A stretch of DNA of 64,000 nucleotides, taken from Cylindrospermum sp. NIES-4074. GTDB taxonomy: Bacteria > Cyanobacteriota > Cyanobacteriia > Cyanobacteriales > Nostocaceae. A program made the translations under genes and the position numbers. The DNA lies in contig AP018269.1 in assembly GCA_003994795.1 (NCBI GenBank), forward strand, positions 4,303,677 through 4,367,676, read 5' to 3'. Shown here in pieces: positions 61,045 to 64,000 of this stretch. How positions within the stretch are numbered: position 1 is the stretch's first letter; each line of letters begins with the position of its first letter. The notes under the pieces were generated by a model, which did no database searches, was not told the DNA's origin, and saw nothing but the letters and a program-made list of their open reading frames with translations.

Positions 61045-62106
61045 CTAAGCGGAAACTTGATATATCTCGCTCGATTTAGCACTCGATATCCGTTCTTCTG
61101 CTAATTTTTGAGCGGCATCATTGGTGGTAATTCCTTCCTGTTTGGCGATGTTAAAAATTGCTAGTAATGTGTCGTAAATATTATGTACTTGCTTGAAAGC
61201 TTTTTCTTCATCATAGCCAATCATTTCATTGTAAACATTGATTAATCCCCCTGCATTAATTACATAATCAGGGCTGTAAAGGATGCCTTTGTCTACAAGC
61301 ATTTGGCTATGTATTTGTTCATGCCCTAACTGATTATTAGCAGCACCAGCAATAATGGGAGCTTGCAGTAAAGGGATTGTCTCACTATTAAGAATTCCTC
61401 CTAAAGCACAAGGAGCAAAGATATCGACATCAAGAGAGTAAATGTCTTCTGGTTCGACGACAGTTGCGCCAAAAAGTTGACGTATCTCTTCTGTCTTTGC
61501 TGGATTTACATCACTAACAAAAAGTTTAATCCCATGTTCATGCAAATGCCAACAGAGATTTTTACCGACGTTGCCTAAACCTTGAACTGCAACTTTTAGT
61601 CCTTCAAGTTTTTGGCTTTGCCAACGAAATTCAACAGCGGCTTTGATTCCCAAAAAAACTCCGAGTGATGTGATGGGTGCAGGCCCACCAGATTTTTCTG
61701 ATACCCCAACTACATATTTAGTTTCTTTGCTGATTGTCCGCACATCTTGAGGGGTAATATTGACATCTTGCCCTGTAATAAAACGTCCATTGAGACTATT
61801 AACAAAACGTCCATAGGCTCTTAACATTTCATCGGTTTTATTTTCAGGATTAGCAATGATAACTGCTTTTCCTCCACCAGCGGGAATGTTAGCACAGGCA
61901 GCTTTGTAGGTCATGCCCCGACTCAGACGCAAAGCATCTTTTAAAGCAGCTTCTTCGCTGACATAAGGAAAGAGTCTTGTAGCCCCCATTGCTGGCCCTA
62001 AGCTGGTGTCATGAATGGCAATAATTGCCTTAATATCTGGATTTTTTCCATGACAGAAGACAATTTGCTCGTGACCCATTTCTCTAACGGTTTCAAATAG
62101 CAGCAT
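61045..62106 (-). CDS. scyB: ScyB: tryptophan dehydrogenase (Leu/Glu dehydrogenase family)
   Basis: The 353-residue NAD-dependent amino acid dehydrogenase deaminates L-tryptophan to indole-3-pyruvate in scytonemin synthesis. It has the catalytic Lys regions MGATRLFPYVSEEAALKDAL and GMTYKAACANIPAGGGKAVI, and the Rossmann loop VQGLGNVGKNL with a following Asp (VSDVNPAKT). Length and motifs match leucine dehydrogenase-type enzymes; substrate assignment follows cluster context and characterised ScyB. It lies between scyA (144 bp, including an ATTCCCT heptamer array) and scyC. Confidence 0.96.
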   Translation of the reverse strand: MLLFETVREMGHEQIVFCHGKNPDIKAIIAIHDTSLGPAMGATRLFPYVSEEAALKDALRLSRGMTYKAACANIPAGGGKAVIIANPENKTDEMLRAYGRFVNSLNGRFITGQDVNITPQDVRTISKETKYVVGVSEKSGGPAPITSLGVFLGIKAAVEFRWQSQKLEGLKVAVQGLGNVGKNLCWHLHEHGIKLFVSDVNPAKTEEIRQLFGATVVEPEDIYSLDVDIFAPCALGGILNSETIPLLQAPIIAGAANNQLGHEQIHSQMLVDKGILYSPDYVINAGGLINVYNEMIGYDEEKAFKQVHNIYDTLLAIFNIAKQEGITTNDAAQKLAEERISSAKSSEIYQVSA

Positions 62107-62189
62107 CTTGGTTTCTCAATATTGATTTGAGCAAGTAATAAAGAGGAAGGAGTTGTATACCCAACCTGAAAGGGGAAATAGGAAAAACT

Positions 62190-62217
62190 GTTCCCTGTTC
62201 CCTATTCCCTATTCCCT
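62190..62217. repeat. ATTCCCT heptanucleotide array
   Basis: Four tandem GTTCCCT/ATTCCCT units in the 144-bp gap between scyA and scyB. Confidence 0.85.
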
Positions 62218-62250
62218 TATTTGATGACCAATAATTGCCAACCTTGAAAG

Positions 62251-64000
62251 TTAAACTGATGGAAATGAAATTGGCTGGTTTGGAATGTTAACCGGACTTG
62301 ATTTGACGCCTTGTGCTGCTAAACTCTTATTACGTCCACCAGAGGGTGCAGGGCGGTCGGGGTCAATCACTACATCAATGAGAAAAGGTACATTTGAGGC
62401 GATCGCACTTTCCAATGCGGCTTCAATATCCGATTCTCTGACAACTCCAATACCTTCGGCTCCCATAGCGCGAGCAATCATGGCGAAATTTGTCGGGGGA
62501 ATTGTCGCGTCTGCACCTTTTAACCCCAATATTTTCATCCCTTGATGGCACATATTGTAACGGGCATCGTTGAGGACAATCCAGACGGCAGGAATTTTGT
62601 ATTTTACGGCTGTGCTGATTTCGTTATTCATCAGCATGGCGCCATCACCAACTATCGCTACAGCTTTGCCATTCCGCGCTAAGGCTGCACCTAAGACACC
62701 GGTGACTGTATGACCCATTGCACCAACTCCGGTGCTGACTCGGTAACGATTGGCTTGAGTAAATTGTAGAAGATGGGCTGACCAAGTAAAGGAGTTACCG
62801 CACTCTGCTAGGACTACAGCATCGCTACCTTCAACAATTATCTTTTGAATTGCTGCCATCAATGCTTCTGGTCGTACTGGATAGTCGATATCTGGATCTA
62901 GTTCAACTTCTTTGCGTTCTGGATGCGGTAGGGATGTGGAACTAGGAGCAACATCTGGCAATTGTTGCAATAGTTCTTGCACATAAGCTTTGATATCAGA
63001 CACAATCGGTAAGGTTTTAACCTGTGGATAAGCCACCCCTGGTACTTCTGGATCAATGTCTACATGAATGAAGCCTGCGGTGGGTATCATCGCTGGACTC
63101 CAAAAGGAAGTCGGTTCCCCTAGACGGGTTCCGAGTACAAGTGTGTGTAGGGGAGGCTGCTGTTCCATGTAAGTTAAGACGGAAGCATGACCACCTAAAC
63201 CTGTGACACCGATAAACTGGGGATGATCTTCAGGAAATATGCCTTTACCACGGGGGGAACACATAACAGCCGCCCCGGTTTTTTCTGCGAGTTGACGGAT
63301 TTCGTCTGCTGCGTCACGGGCACCGAAACCAACCCAGATGGCAAAGGTTCCAGATGATAATAACTCTACAGATTTAGCGATCGCTATTTTTGAGGCTGTA
63401 ATCTGATTGCGATCAACATTTAGTTGGGGTAAGGACATACCATCAACTAAACTTGTCTGCACAGCGGTGGGAATGCTCAAATGGGCGACAAATCCGCCTG
63501 GTTGCGCTAAAGCTAAAGCCAGTTTGCGAAAAATTTGCGGGAGTTGAGCAGCTGATTCTATGGTAATTGCAAAGTCGAATAGCGCTCCGGAAGTAAAAAT
63601 TCCCCCAATGGGTAATGTGTAACTGCTAGTTTCCTGAATGGCCCAACGTCCGCGCTGTGGTGCTGAGGTGCAAGCCGATAATAAAATCACCTTTGCACCT
63701 TCATCACGGGCTGCAAATAACCCTGTGAGGGCGTTAGTCATGCCTGGCCCGGCGGTGGTGAATACTACTGTGGGGCGATCGCTCACAAAGTATGCCTCAG
63801 TGGCTGCAAAGGCTGCTCCGGCTTCATGACGGAAGTTTAGCACTTGTATGGAGCTATTTGACAGCGCACCCCAAAGGCTGGCCATTGCACCCCCAGCGAC
63901 ACCAAAAGCGTAGTTTACGCCCAAAGAAGCTAACATTTGTGCGATCGCCTCGGCAACTGAAAGCGTTGGCTGTGCTTGATTTTGTAAAAATGGCTGAATT
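62251..64000 (-). CDS. scyA: ScyA: ThDP-dependent acyloin synthase (5' end outside the window)
   Basis: The frame is open to the window end. The visible 582 residues extend past the first internal Met (63936) with QPTLSVAEAIAQM, so the true start lies beyond 64000. Family marks of acetolactate-synthase-type ThDP enzymes are present: the catalytic Glu in RHEAGAAFAATEAY and the GDGAMLMNNEIS cofactor motif ending in LNDARYNM. ScyA couples indole-3-pyruvate and p-hydroxyphenylpyruvate to a beta-keto acid, the scytonemin-committing reaction. It is the first gene seen of the block; the known upstream two-component regulator genes would lie outside. Confidence 0.96.
   Translation of the reverse strand, partial: IQPFLQNQAQPTLSVAEAIAQMLASLGVNYAFGVAGGAMASLWGALSNSSIQVLNFRHEAGAAFAATEAYFVSDRPTVVFTTAGPGMTNALTGLFAARDEGAKVILLSACTSAPQRGRWAIQETSSYTLPIGGIFTSGALFDFAITIESAAQLPQIFRKLALALAQPGGFVAHLSIPTAVQTSLVDGMSLPQLNVDRNQITASKIAIAKSVELLSSGTFAIWVGFGARDAADEIRQLAEKTGAAVMCSPRGKGIFPEDHPQFIGVTGLGGHASVLTYMEQQPPLHTLVLGTRLGEPTSFWSPAMIPTAGFIHVDIDPEVPGVAYPQVKTLPIVSDIKAYVQELLQQLPDVAPSSTSLPHPERKEVELDPDIDYPVRPEALMAAIQKIIVEGSDAVVLAECGNSFTWSAHLLQFTQANRYRVSTGVGAMGHTVTGVLGAALARNGKAVAIVGDGAMLMNNEISTAVKYKIPAVWIVLNDARYNMCHQGMKILGLKGADATIPPTNFAMIARAMGAEGIGVVRESDIEAALESAIASNVPFLIDVVIDPDRPAPSGGRNKSLAAQGVKSSPVNIPNQPISFPSV

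Noticed and set aside
1-64000. tRNA, rRNA, riboswitch or transposase genes
   Set aside because: Intergenic stretches were read for cloverleaf-like patterns, conserved rRNA blocks and DDE-type frames; none was convincing. A covariance-model scan would be decisive.

Overview
The window is chromosomal DNA from a filamentous, heterocystous-type cyanobacterium (Nostoc/Anabaena group). The evidence is the many HIP1 sites (GCGATCGC), abundant heptanucleotide tandem repeats (STRR), several families of short dispersed inverted repeats, Uma2-family genes, PEP-CTERM tails, and a scytonemin (UV-sunscreen) biosynthesis cluster.

Layout. 1-2.8 kb: polysaccharide export genes (C-terminal end of an SLBB/Wza-like protein, then a Wzc-like chain-length protein). 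3-13 kb: two rhomboid protease paralogues bracket a plus-strand gene with an HNH-like motif and a tight four-gene minus-strand operon of split STAND-type modules (NTPase, WD40, WD40, NTPase). Decayed copies of the HNH-like gene's 3' end lie next to the second rhomboid gene, so this block has a history of duplication. 12.9-19.6 kb: two Uma2 genes, a TPR protein, a small unknown protein, uvrB, a protein built from 19-residue RPI repeats, a CsbD-like stress protein and a 55-residue membrane protein. 19.8-24.1 kb: one very large hybrid histidine kinase with two kinase cores and two receivers. 24.5-31.6 kb: two GT4 glycosyltransferases, a set of uncharacterised genes (membrane protein, lipoprotein, FHA protein), a MurG-like glycosyltransferase and ftsW. 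31.6-33.1 kb: an orphan CRISPR array (8 good repeats, 7 spacers) with decayed repeats and dispersed elements at its old end.

33.1-64 kb: a single minus-strand block holding the scytonemin pathway. In transcription order: scyA (5' end outside the window), scyB, scyC, scyD, scyE, scyF, eboA, eboB, eboC, a GT4 glycosyltransferase, tyrA, a DsbA/FrnE-like oxidoreductase, an aroB/eboD-like sugar-phosphate cyclase, eboE, eboF, trpE(G), trpC, trpA, tyrosinase, trpB, trpD and a DAHP synthase. DAHP synthase, TyrA and the Trp enzymes supply tryptophan and p-hydroxyphenylpyruvate. ScyB deaminates Trp, ScyA couples the two keto acids and ScyC cyclises the product. The Ebo proteins are thought to help deliver the monomer to the periplasm, where exported ScyD/E/F, tyrosinase and the thiol oxidoreductase are candidates for late steps. 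Here the ebo genes lie inside the scytonemin block instead of at a separate locus.

The most unusual features are the split and duplicated STAND/WD40 operon with a visible duplication scar, the heptanucleotide repeats that have entered coding sequence (in-frame inserts in trpD and the histidine kinase, and start or stop codons of several genes inside repeats), the vestigial chorismate mutase domain of TyrA, the internal duplication of ScyC, and the 19-residue RPI-repeat protein. No tRNA, rRNA, transposase or cas gene was recognised.
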